Shown here piece after piece: positions 1-7,661 of a stretch of 33,739 nt of DNA (its first letter is position 1; every line of letters starts with the position of its first letter). Location of the stretch: NCBI GenBank assembly GCA_017619495.1, contig JAFZSF010000024.1, forward strand, positions 1 through 33,739. The letters are read 5' to 3'. Source of the stretch: Clostridia bacterium. GTDB taxonomy: Bacteria; Bacillota; Clostridia; Christensenellales; UBA1242. A program made the translations under genes and the position numbers. Under the pieces are notes generated by a model. The model made no database searches. It saw only the letters and a list, made by a program, of their open reading frames with translations, and was not told where the DNA came from.

Positions 1-160
1 ACCATTGATAATCACAATGCGGATTAAATGTATGCAATGGCGAATTCAACCCAAAAGCGAACATAAAAACCGATGCCACGCCTAAACAAACTAAATAAAC
101 AGCCCAAGAACGAAATTCCTTAGTTTCATTCTGCGTGTTTTCTGCTTTTGTATCTTTCAT
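1..160 (-). CDS. N-terminus of a membrane glycosyltransferase, GT39/ArnT-like (partial)
   Basis: The gene is cut by the window edge; only the first 53 residues are present. The ATG is at 160. A charged cytoplasmic start (about 17 residues) is followed by one hydrophobic membrane segment (WAVYLVCLGVASVFMFAFG), then a loop ending in HCDYQW. From memory of the family, a first membrane helix followed by an Asp-Tyr-Gln-Trp loop is common in low-GC GT39-like lipid-linked sugar transferases, where the loop Asp is catalytic. It lies 59 bp downstream of the gene at 220-774 on the same strand, so the two may be co-transcribed. With so little sequence the family call is tentative. Confidence 0.5.
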   Translation of the reverse strand, partial: MKDTKAENTQNETKEFRSWAVYLVCLGVASVFMFAFGLNSPLHTFNPHCDYQW

Positions 161-219
161 GCAAATCTAGTATACACTGCACTAAACAAAGTATCAAAAT
201 CTATTTAGCACTTTTAGAA

Positions 220-774
220 TTAACAATCATATTCAAGCGCATTTTCAGCTTCGGCTTCAGCGATGGCTTCGTCCAATATTTTATCAATCTTATCGCGTTT
301 CTCTTGCTTAGGTAATTTAACTCCCATCACTTTGGCTTGCGCTTTTAAGTCTTTAATCATGATTTTAACTTTATCGTAGCGTTGCATATTTAATGACAAA
401 TTATCCACAATCATTTTATTATGCCGTTTGATGCGTTTTTCCGACATCACTTTCTTTTGTTCTTCCGTCAAACATTGTTCCGCTGGATAATTTTTAATGA
501 AACGATCAATCCATGCCAAAACGCTGAGTAAATATTCATATTGTAGACAAATGAAGGTCGGAACAGCATGTAAACGGCGAAAATCCGGTTCATATTCAAC
601 CATCAAATCTTCACTTTTGCGATCCTTGAAAAAATCAAGTTGGAAATAGTAAATCAAATAAGTCAATTCCGCTTTGACTTGTTCCTTGGTCATTGGGCGA
701 CCCTTTTTATCTAGGATCGGTTCACTTTTTAGAAACCCCTTGATTTTATCGATAAAAACCGACAACTTCCCCAT
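220..774 (-). CDS. hypothetical protein, 184 aa, charged and helical
   Basis: I do not recognise this protein. It is 184 aa, rich in Lys, Glu and Asp, with no signal peptide or clear membrane segment. Most of it should be alpha-helical: residues 30-50 are aromatic and hydrophobic (LTYLIYYFQLDFF), residues 100-165 are strongly basic, and the end is acidic (EAIAEAEAENALEYDC). It begins with ATG at 774, preceded on the minus strand by a GGGGGTAAGAT purine tract that can serve as a weak ribosome site. It sits 59 bp upstream of the partial membrane glycosyltransferase on the same strand, so co-transcription is possible but no function follows from this. Confidence 0.7.
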   Translation of the reverse strand: MGKLSVFIDKIKGFLKSEPILDKKGRPMTKEQVKAELTYLIYYFQLDFFKDRKSEDLMVEYEPDFRRLHAVPTFICLQYEYLLSVLAWIDRFIKNYPAEQCLTEEQKKVMSEKRIKRHNKMIVDNLSLNMQRYDKVKIMIKDLKAQAKVMGVKLPKQEKRDKIDKILDEAIAEAEAENALEYDC

Positions 775-986
775 GCCTATATCTTACCCCCTTACTGTAC
801 AAAATACAAGACCGAATTCAAACATCACTTCATGCTGTTCATAAGAATCTTGTGGTTCGTGAGGCTTTTACATCATATAGGACAGGATACAACTAGATGT
901 ACTGTCCATCAGTTATTCTTTCTACTATATTTAAGTGTGCCGTTGGCCAGATTGAGTGGCATAGATTTCCGTAAAAGAAAAATCAT

Positions 987-1006
987 AAAAAGTTATAGAA
1001 CTTTTT
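987..1006 (+). terminator. hairpin with T-tract, possible intrinsic terminator
   Basis: AAAAAGTT (987-994), a 4-nt loop and AACTTTTT (999-1006) form an 8-bp AT-rich stem ending in a T run. No well-supported gene lies just upstream on the plus strand, so it may belong to a decayed gene. The reading frame 832-1014 runs into it but does not look like a real protein. The whole 775-1044 interval holds no gene I can support. Confidence 0.35.
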
Positions 1007-1060
1007 TTAACTAAATTGAACAATAAAAATAATTTTTACTATTTTTGACATATCGCCATC

Positions 1061-1089
1061 TTGAATTTTTTATACTTATTTATTATAAT
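1061..1089 (+). promoter_or_regulatory. promoter for the gene at 1099
   Basis: TTGAAT (1061-1066), a 17-bp spacer and TATAAT (1084-1089). The predicted transcription start falls at about 1096-1097, directly before the ATG at 1099. The mRNA would then be leaderless or nearly so, and no Shine-Dalgarno site is visible before that ATG. A TTGACA at 1045-1050 is also present, but its spacing to TATACT (1071) is 20 bp. Confidence 0.5.
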
Positions 1090-1098
1090 GAATTTAAT

Positions 1099-1542
1099 AT
1101 GAAAAGTGTTTTTGTTTTATGGAATTCTGTATTAGATTTCAGTAATGAAATTAACAAATTTCTTAATAATGAATTCTATGTCGAAAAGACGAATTATATA
1201 AATTTAGAACAATATTATTCTCAATTTGTAAATGATCTTTATTATTCAGAGAAAATGGAACCATCTAAAATTGAAGCCAAATTATTAACAATGCTAAAAT
1301 ATCCACAACGTGCAATCGTTTATAATATTGTAAATATTGAAAAGCCAACTGACATATTTAATCAATATAAAAAACGTTATGTTTGCAAAGAAATTGAGAA
1401 TGCTAAACAATATTTACGCGAAACATATCGTACAAAAGTCCCCTTTTACACATTTGATACTGTAATACATGCCTCTGACGATGAGATTGAGTATCAAAAT
1501 AATAATCGCATTATTTCTTTGTATGAAGACTTAACTCGTTAA
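1099..1542 (+). CDS. hypothetical protein, 147 aa, beside the nonulosonate locus
   Basis: I do not recognise the family. I chose ATG 1099 because the only earlier start in frame is a TTG (1045) inside the promoter region; the -10 box at 1084-1089 makes that upstream start unlikely. The protein has mixed alpha/beta character: a hydrophobic first strand (MKSVFVLWN), a second strand around residues 86-94 (RAIVYNIVN), a basic stretch (YKKRYVCKEIENAKQYLRE) and a C-terminal VIHASDDEIEYQNN segment. It has no signal peptide or membrane helix. Its last 32 bp overlap the 3' end of the convergent radical SAM gene. Its position suggests a role in glycan biosynthesis, but that is inference. Confidence 0.65.
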   Translation: MKSVFVLWNSVLDFSNEINKFLNNEFYVEKTNYINLEQYYSQFVNDLYYSEKMEPSKIEAKLLTMLKYPQRAIVYNIVNIEKPTDIFNQYKKRYVCKEIENAKQYLRETYRTKVPFYTFDTVIHASDDEIEYQNNNRIISLYEDLTR

Positions 1543-2518
1543 TTCTTTTCATAATATTTGAATTAATCACTGAAATATCTTGCTTTGTTGAGTATTTTTC
1601 ACACAAAGGTTCAATGTTTTTTTGATTCAAAACACATTGTGCACACAAATTATTTGATAGCATTTTTTTTGAATGTTCGTCGCGCAGTCGACCTATAATT
1701 TGATTATGCCAAGCATCAATCAACAATTGTTGATTTAAATCAGCATAAACTAAATAGTTTTGAAAATCTGTGCAGCATGCAGTTAAATACCCTTCCCAAG
1801 TTATGCAAGCTGTGTCAAAAACATATCTACACGGTAACTTCCTTTGACTAGACATCCAGTAATCATCTGTTTCATCAATTAAATACTTAATTTCAGGCAA
1901 ATAGCCACATTGATTCCGGACAGGAATTATTACGAACTCATCACATTTATCACTAAAAAAAGTTTTTATTTCTTCTACATTATGTGTATATTTTGTACTA
2001 ACATAAGATACATAAACTTTTATTGATAACTTGTTTCTTTTTTTATACTGAAAAGCAGAAACCAAATTTTCTTTTACGATATCAAAGCCATCTAATCCAT
2101 GTATTAATTCATAAGATTTTCGATCAACTGCATTGAAAGAAATTTTTATACTATCTAAACCAGCTTGCTGTAATTTAATAAATCTTTTTAAGTTTAACAA
2201 TAATCCGTTCGTTGTTAAATAGACATATTGGTAACCAATTTTTTTAGATATTTTAATTAATTTTTCTAATTGTGGATATAAAAGAGATTCCCCAGTCGCA
2301 TATAAACCGACCTGTCTACATCCCATATCGTATGCCTGCTGTAAAACGTTTTGTGCTAAAACAATATTCATGCTACCAATTTTTCTACTCATTTTTTGAT
2401 TAGCACAAAAGATACATTGATTATTACAAGCATTTGTAACTTCTAACAATATGTTTTTTAACACAGCACATTCTTCACTGTAATTTAAAATATCATTAAT
2501 ACGTTTTTTTAATTCCAT
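1511..2518 (-). CDS. radical SAM/SPASM-type protein
   Basis: The protein is 335 aa. The radical SAM Cx3Cx2C motif is at residues 31-38 (CNNQCIFC) and binds the 4Fe-4S cluster that cleaves S-adenosylmethionine. The GE-like segment (YATGESLLYP) and the barrel strands that follow (YVYLTTNGLLLN, DSIKISFNA) are typical. A C-terminal Cys-rich region (CRYVFDTAC, TACC, CAQCVLNQ, LC) resembles a SPASM domain holding auxiliary clusters. The substrate is unknown. It lies on the same strand as neuA but is separated from it by the frameshifted Nudix gene. In glycan loci such enzymes may modify sugars or peptides; here that is only a guess. Confidence 0.88.
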   Translation of the reverse strand: MELKKRINDILNYSEECAVLKNILLEVTNACNNQCIFCANQKMSRKIGSMNIVLAQNVLQQAYDMGCRQVGLYATGESLLYPQLEKLIKISKKIGYQYVYLTTNGLLLNLKRFIKLQQAGLDSIKISFNAVDRKSYELIHGLDGFDIVKENLVSAFQYKKRNKLSIKVYVSYVSTKYTHNVEEIKTFFSDKCDEFVIIPVRNQCGYLPEIKYLIDETDDYWMSSQRKLPCRYVFDTACITWEGYLTACCTDFQNYLVYADLNQQLLIDAWHNQIIGRLRDEHSKKMLSNNLCAQCVLNQKNIEPLCEKYSTKQDISVINSNIMKRINELSLHTKK

Positions 2519-2570
2519 TAACTTATAAAGTAGTGTACTATATTAGTATATACATCACAAGGAGATTAAT

Positions 2571-3091
2571 TTGGAACAAGTTGATTTATGGGATGAAAAC
2601 CGAACTAAAATTCTACGAACAATAACACGTGGTGACGAAATCGCACCATATGAACGACGTGTTAGTATTCATTGTTATATTATTAATTCCAAAGGCGAAA
2701 TTTTAATTCAAAAAAGGTCTTTAAATGAAACACACTTTCAAGGTTGGTGGTCAACTTTAGGCGGGGCCGTAACACATGGGATGAATTCTTTTGAGACTGT
2801 CAACATTGAAGCACAAGAAGAATTGGGATTAAAATTTAACAATGAACAAATCAAATGGATTTTATCTTTTAAACGTCCAAAGATTTTGTTGATGTTTATG
2901 TTATCAATGCGGATGTTGATTTAAAAGACATAGTTATGGCACCAGACGAGGTAATTGACACCAGATGGGCAACATTTAATGAAATAGAAGAAATGATTAA
3001 AAATAAAATATTTATTGATCAACCATATCTTTTATTGTTGAAATCAATCTTAAATTATCGAATAGACCCTAAACTAGCGAAATTAAATTAA
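2571..3091 (+). pseudogene. Nudix hydrolase, frameshifted
   Basis: Translation starts at a TTG (2571) chosen by an AAGGAG site at 2559-2564, six bases upstream. The first 100 or so residues match the IPP-isomerase-like Nudix type (VDLWDENR, then ILIQKRS), with a Nudix box GGAVTHGMNSFE...EAQEELGL in which the usual Arg before the first Glu is Ile. Around 2877-2881 (CCAAAG) the frame is lost: the zero frame stops at 2924, while the neighbouring frame continues (DFVDVYVIN, then VIDTRWATFNEIEEMI) to a TAA at 3089-3091. One extra A in the CCAAAG run would restore a protein of about 173 aa. This is either a natural one-base deletion or a sequencing error. The end overlaps neuA by 4 bp, tail to tail. 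Confidence 0.75.
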
Positions 3092-3789
3092 TTTTTAAGA
3101 TTACGATGTTGCATAATTGCTTCGATAATTAACCAATCATACTCTTCATCAATTTCATAGTACGTGTAATCAGGCATTATATATGTACCAATTTTACCAT
3201 AAAGACGACATCTTCCCTTCTCGAGATTCTTTTTAGGTATTATATATATTGAACCATTTTCAGCAAGTACACCATTCCAATCTTGGCGACGGGGACGCTT
3301 TTGAATACTATGTTCAATTTCGCTGATACTACCATCAGAATTAAAATTCCAATAAAATCTTTTCTGTACAACTGTCGAAACTAGACTATCATAACATCCT
3401 CTTTCAAATTCTTTAATTGCACCATCAACATCAGCAGTTGTGATTAATGGATTAGTCGCTTGGATAAATACTAAATTTTCATAATCAAATTTTACCGAGA
3501 ATTCGAGTTGAATATCCTCAGTAGTTGAAACATCTCTAGCATTAAAAGGATCACGATCGTAAATCAACAAACGAGGATCAACACCAAACTTTTCGTGAGA
3601 TTTTATACATTTCTTTATATCTTCACTATCAGTTGCTATGTAAACTTTATCAATATTACTACTTCCTAATGCAGCATCAATCGACCAATAAACTAACGGC
3701 CGACCCAATATCGGTTTGATATTTTTTAAATGGATTGATTTACTACCACCCCGCACCGGAATCATAACTATATATTTGTCTTTTACCAT
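3088..3789 (-). CDS. neuA: acylneuraminate cytidylyltransferase (CMP-nonulosonate synthetase)
   Basis: The product (233 aa, the usual single-domain length) activates a nine-carbon sugar acid with CTP to give the CMP-sugar. Near the N-terminus it has the nucleotide-binding signature IPVRGGSKSIHLKNIKPI (residues 10-27), then YIATDSEDI and IQATNPLIT, all typical of the NeuA/KdsB GT-A-like fold. The ENGSIYII strand (about residue 178) and the closing EYDWLIIEAIM fit as well. Its start overlaps the end of the neuB-like gene by 7 bp, so the two are probably translationally coupled. The precise sugar (sialic, legionaminic or another) cannot be told from sequence. Confidence 0.9.
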   Translation of the reverse strand: MVKDKYIVMIPVRGGSKSIHLKNIKPILGRPLVYWSIDAALGSSNIDKVYIATDSEDIKKCIKSHEKFGVDPRLLIYDRDPFNARDVSTTEDIQLEFSVKFDYENLVFIQATNPLITTADVDGAIKEFERGCYDSLVSTVVQKRFYWNFNSDGSISEIEHSIQKRPRRQDWNGVLAENGSIYIIPKKNLEKGRCRLYGKIGTYIMPDYTYYEIDEEYDWLIIEAIMQHRNLKN

Positions 3790-5165
3790 TTTATTTTTCT
3801 TTCATTTTCCTTTTCAATTTCTACAACAGGTGGTCTAAATTGTAACGCCATTCTAACATTATCCAGTGCCTGTTTTAGTGATAAAAATTCTTCCGCAACC
3901 AAAGATAATTGATGATCTGTTCCTTTAGCTTTTTTATCTAAGGTGTAATGTCTTTCAAAGTACCGAGCACCCAAGACGAATGCAGCGATGTCCAAATCAA
4001 TACCCTGATGATGTCCTGATAAACCCACACCTTTAATGAGTTCACCATATTTCTTAATCAATAATGGAATTTCTAGTAAAAATGTGTCTTGCGCAGTAAC
4101 GGGATATCCGGATGTACAAACATAAAGGATTAAATCCTGATTGCGCTGATTACGACAAAAAAATTGAACAATTTGTTCAGTCATAATATGGTCAGTCATC
4201 CCTAACGAAAGGTGAATTTCTCCCTTAAAATTATCAATCACATACTGCAATAATTCAAAGTATTGATTGCAACTTGATGCAATCTTTATCATTTTAGGTT
4301 TTAAACTAATAATCTCTTGCGCTGATTTTAGATCAAAAACTGTACAACTATAAATAAAATTATTCTTTTCGCAATACTTTTTAATCGACTGATGAGCGTC
4401 TAAATCCAATTCTAATGCTTTACGATGTTCTGCATAAGTTTTGCCAAAGGATTGAACTGGATTTGGATGTGCAGACATATAAACGGAAGGGTTATGTTCT
4501 ATCCAATAATCAATATCTCTTTTTTGGAATTTAATCACATTTGAGTATCCATCTAACTTAAGCTTATTAATCATTTTATAGACTTGTTCTAATTTCCCTT
4601 GGTGATTACAGCAACAATCTGCTATTATTATCGGTTCAATATCAGCATTAGGAACCCGCAAATTTTCCTTTAATAATTCATAATGTTTTATTTTAATTAT
4701 TTCTGCCATTTCATTAAACCCCTCCTTGATAAACCACTGTAAATCATAACGACAATCTAGATTAACACTAATATCAGTTATTACTATCGGAACAGTTGGA
4801 ATCTTGTGATAAAGTGCTAATGCTAATCGATGAGAACCATCAACTAATTCTAAATTTTTATTAACAACAATCGGGAACTCTTTCTTAAAACCATGTTTTT
4901 CAAATGATTTAATTAGTTTTCGAAAATAATCTTCATTATTTAGCATGTATCGTGGAATAATTTTTTTTTGTTCCACGCGACGTGCCTGCATTAAATTATA
5001 ATATTTAAAACCAAAATTATTTAAATGATAATAATTTTCTATTGCTAAATATCTAATTAATAAGTGAGCATTTTTATAATCATTTTTCATAGAATTTTCA
5101 TAAAGCCAATAAGTCGAAACCTCTACAATTACATTTGTTTTGCTGAATAATTGCTCTAAATCCAT
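3783..5165 (-). CDS. neuB: ParB-like domain fused to a NeuB-type nonulosonate synthase
   Basis: The protein is 460 aa. Residues about 70-130 resemble a ParB/sulfiredoxin-like N domain, with VNKNLELVDGSHRLALALY (102-119). Residues about 175-440 form the NeuB TIM barrel: NHQG (187-190), IKFQKR (211-216), CTSGYPV (350-356), GLSGHHQG (381-388) and FERHYTLDKKAKGTDHQLS (403-421). NeuB enzymes condense phosphoenolpyruvate with an N-acyl hexosamine, or its 6-phosphate, to make sialic-type acids. The C-terminal SAF (antifreeze-like) domain found in many NeuB proteins is absent; the barrel is followed by only about 20 charged residues. It lies 3 bp after the HAD-glycosyltransferase gene and overlaps neuA. 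The gene symbol is by family, not proven substrate. Confidence 0.85.
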   Translation of the reverse strand: MDLEQLFSKTNVIVEVSTYWLYENSMKNDYKNAHLLIRYLAIENYYHLNNFGFKYYNLMQARRVEQKKIIPRYMLNNEDYFRKLIKSFEKHGFKKEFPIVVNKNLELVDGSHRLALALYHKIPTVPIVITDISVNLDCRYDLQWFIKEGFNEMAEIIKIKHYELLKENLRVPNADIEPIIIADCCCNHQGKLEQVYKMINKLKLDGYSNVIKFQKRDIDYWIEHNPSVYMSAHPNPVQSFGKTYAEHRKALELDLDAHQSIKKYCEKNNFIYSCTVFDLKSAQEIISLKPKMIKIASSCNQYFELLQYVIDNFKGEIHLSLGMTDHIMTEQIVQFFCRNQRNQDLILYVCTSGYPVTAQDTFLLEIPLLIKKYGELIKGVGLSGHHQGIDLDIAAFVLGARYFERHYTLDKKAKGTDHQLSLVAEEFLSLKQALDNVRMALQFRPPVVEIEKENERKIKW

Positions 5166-5168
5166 GAA

Positions 5169-7295
5169 TCAATAAACTTCCCCTTGATTTTGTTTCAAAA
5201 TTCCGTCAATAATTTTCATTATACTGTTTTCTGAACACTTTGTCCATACACCAGAAATGTTCCCTACATCAATGTTTCCATTTTGATTAATGATTTGAAC
5301 TACATCTTCTGGCTTTTGAACAAAATACACTCCGTGTACATTACTTACTAAATTTGAAATACGATTAGATTGTTCAATGGTTTTAATGATAAATGTTGGT
5401 AAATGAAAATACAAACCTTCAAGTAAACCCGTTGAATAAACACCAATTTGCAATGCAGATTCTACATGATAATAGTAAATATCTTTTTCAGTTGCCTTAA
5501 CTAGTTTTACATTATTTAACCCAATAAAAACATTATGATAATAATCTTCTTCTTCAAGTGGGTGCAATTTATAGATAAAAGTATAATCCGGCAATAACTT
5601 TGCTAGTTTTTCAACAAAAACACACAATGGTCGTTTAATATCAAGTTGAGAAACAACAAGAATTTGCTTTTGATTTTTTTTAACATTCTTTAATTCAATA
5701 CTTCGCTGTTCCAAATACAACTTACCCCCAACATGCAATTTAATATTTTGAGGTAATTGTTGACGATTGATTGTGCGCAACCCGTACAAAATAATATGTT
5801 TTGGAAGATGCCAATAATCGCGATTTCGGTCATAAACCTGGTGGAAAATGGGTTCATAATCACTATATATACCATGTTGCAACTCAACTGTTGGAACACT
5901 TAATTTATTAGCCGCTTTAATAAAAAGTAAATTTGCATGCGTTGGAACATAATACATCAACAACATCTTACATTTCGATTTTTTTAACATATTAAAGATA
6001 ACCTTTCGATTTTTTTTAATATAGAACCACTCCATAACAAAATCACGAATATAGTTATCACTATATTTAATTCCAAAGTGAGATTCAATTAAACTCAACA
6101 AAGATTTAACTGATTTTGTAATTTTAGAATACACATCAGGATTCTTATTTAAATATTGATCTCTTAAATTTATCGCATCATTTTCTAATTGATCAAGAAA
6201 AACCAATATGTCATAATTTACACACGGCATTAAGTGTCCGTATTTGATTTGGTCAACCCAATAGTACATGGGTTCTTCAAATATGGATAACCGATAATTC
6301 TGCCTTAAAGCATTAATAATGCAATCAAAATCTGAAGAATAATATTTACCATTAAACGTACGCCTGGGAGCATTAATAAAGAAAATCTCACTACTTTTAT
6401 ATTTATCAGCTGTTAAATTATAATTCTCATGATAATCCATTAACCAAAAATCTTTTCTTAAATCACCGTAATGGTGTTTAAAATGTGCTGTTCCGTTTGA
6501 AATATGATCATTTAAATAATGAAATGCTATCCACCTAATATACGGCCAAAGTAATTCTCCACAACATTTATAATCGTACAATTGGTGATCTGCTTCAAAT
6601 TTAATAAAATCACGCCGCAATTGATCGGTGTTAATTAAATTAAACTTCTTAATGATTGAAATGACATCTGCCAATGATCCAGCATTAATATAGCTAGCAG
6701 TATGTAAAATAGTATCTTCATCTAAAACGGCAACATCTTTAATAATGACCGTGTTGCACCCTGCAGTAATAGCTGCTAATGAACCAACATTTGAATCCTC
6801 AATAACTAAAGTATCCATAGGAGATAGATTCAACTCACCACATACTTTAAGATAGATATCCGGTGCTGGCTTGGGTTTAACCACAGAATCAGCACAAACA
6901 ATTAAATCAAATAGTTTTGCGTCGATGTTTGCCTTTTTAAGTTTTAACATCAGACGTTCCTTATTCATCGTCATCGACGCAATTGCTATTTTCAACTTAC
7001 ACTCTAAACAAAAGTTTATTAATTCATCAACACCAGCTTTTTGCGGAATCCCACAAGAATACAATTTATCTAAAAAATCAAAATAAGTTTTCTCAAATTT
7101 TCTTGAGTTAACATTAACAAAATCGCTATAAAACTTTTGACGATTGCATTTGCCAGCAATATTTTTGTAAAAATATTCTTTCGCATCAATTAAATCAATT
7201 TTTAATAGATCAATCGCTTGTTCAAAAGCTATCGCATTTAATTTTTCACTGTCAATTAATACACCATCTAGATCAAAAATTATGGCTTTAATCAC
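5169..7295 (-). CDS. HAD phosphatase fused to a GT-B-like glycosyltransferase
   Basis: The protein is 708 aa with a GTG start. Residues 1-215 are a HAD hydrolase of the beta-phosphoglucomutase type: FDLDGVL (7-13, nucleophile Asp8), ASMT (106-109), KPKPAPD (140-146) and VIEDSNVGSLAAITAG (164-179). Residues 220-708 are unrelated to HAD and hold ELQHGIYSDYEP (471-482), YKLHP (575-579) and STGLLEGL (621-628). The HP and Ser/Thr motifs recall polysialyltransferases, KpsC/KpsS and TagF-like GT-B enzymes that use CMP- or CDP-linked donors. First gene of the minus-strand group with neuB and neuA. A plausible role is to dephosphorylate a nonulosonate 9-phosphate and transfer the CMP-sugar. The second half could be another GT-B enzyme. 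Confidence 0.75.
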   Translation of the reverse strand: MIKAIIFDLDGVLIDSEKLNAIAFEQAIDLLKIDLIDAKEYFYKNIAGKCNRQKFYSDFVNVNSRKFEKTYFDFLDKLYSCGIPQKAGVDELINFCLECKLKIAIASMTMNKERLMLKLKKANIDAKLFDLIVCADSVVKPKPAPDIYLKVCGELNLSPMDTLVIEDSNVGSLAAITAGCNTVIIKDVAVLDEDTILHTASYINAGSLADVISIIKKFNLINTDQLRRDFIKFEADHQLYDYKCCGELLWPYIRWIAFHYLNDHISNGTAHFKHHYGDLRKDFWLMDYHENYNLTADKYKSSEIFFINAPRRTFNGKYYSSDFDCIINALRQNYRLSIFEEPMYYWVDQIKYGHLMPCVNYDILVFLDQLENDAINLRDQYLNKNPDVYSKITKSVKSLLSLIESHFGIKYSDNYIRDFVMEWFYIKKNRKVIFNMLKKSKCKMLLMYYVPTHANLLFIKAANKLSVPTVELQHGIYSDYEPIFHQVYDRNRDYWHLPKHIILYGLRTINRQQLPQNIKLHVGGKLYLEQRSIELKNVKKNQKQILVVSQLDIKRPLCVFVEKLAKLLPDYTFIYKLHPLEEEDYYHNVFIGLNNVKLVKATEKDIYYYHVESALQIGVYSTGLLEGLYFHLPTFIIKTIEQSNRISNLVSNVHGVYFVQKPEDVVQIINQNGNIDVGNISGVWTKCSENSIMKIIDGILKQNQGEVY

Positions 7296-7332
7296 TACCC
7301 AAATATAAACATAAATTTCCTAAAAAATCAAT

Positions 7333-7458
7333 ATTAAGTTTTTAACTTTTGTAGCCATTTAATTAATGTCTATTGACTGTTTGACTCAGTTTTCATATGG
7401 AACAAGAGACTTCTTCTGAACCCTCACCACACTTAATTAGTTCGACTAGCAATTCACA
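7333..7458 (-). pseudogene. possible remnant of an IS3-type OrfA (helix-turn-helix) transposase
   Basis: In one minus-strand frame the translation reads LLVELIKCGEGSEEVSCSI, stop, KLSQTVNRH, stop, LNGYKS. This resembles the OrfA start of IS3-family elements (a GEGS turn, then a helix such as ISSQTVNRW). Two in-frame stops, and no start or continuation, mark it as debris if real. It lies at the edge between the nonulosonate locus and the defence-like island. The rest of 7296-7661 holds no gene I can support except the short frame at 7559. Confidence 0.3.
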
Positions 7459-7558
7459 CCGTTAGGTACACTGCGTGACAAATATTTTTTACATAACTAA
7501 ACCACATTGCTATTCTACAGCTGGTGCAAAATGTTCCTAATTTTTTAGAGGCAGATTT

Positions 7559-7627
7559 ATGACACAATTCGACAAAATTTTACAAATAATTAATTTGATA
7601 GAATCTCTAAATTACGCACGAAGTTAG
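7559..7627 (+). CDS. short frame of 22 aa, possibly the start of a broken gene
   Basis: ATG at 7559 preceded by AGAGGCAG, encoding MTQFDKILQIINLIESLNYA then two residues and TAG. It looks like the first helix of a regulator or other helical protein cut short; no continuation is seen in other frames. It may be chance. Confidence 0.2.
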   Translation: MTQFDKILQIINLIESLNYARS

Positions 7628-7661
7628 GAGAATAGTCAATTGCTTTAGGTAAATAATTTTA

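Noticed and set aside
832..1014. 60-residue open frame on the plus strand
   Set aside because: No ribosome site, odd composition and it runs into a hairpin; probably not coding.
1045..1098. TTG start extending the 1099 gene
   Set aside because: It lies inside the promoter and has no ribosome site; the -10 box falls within it.
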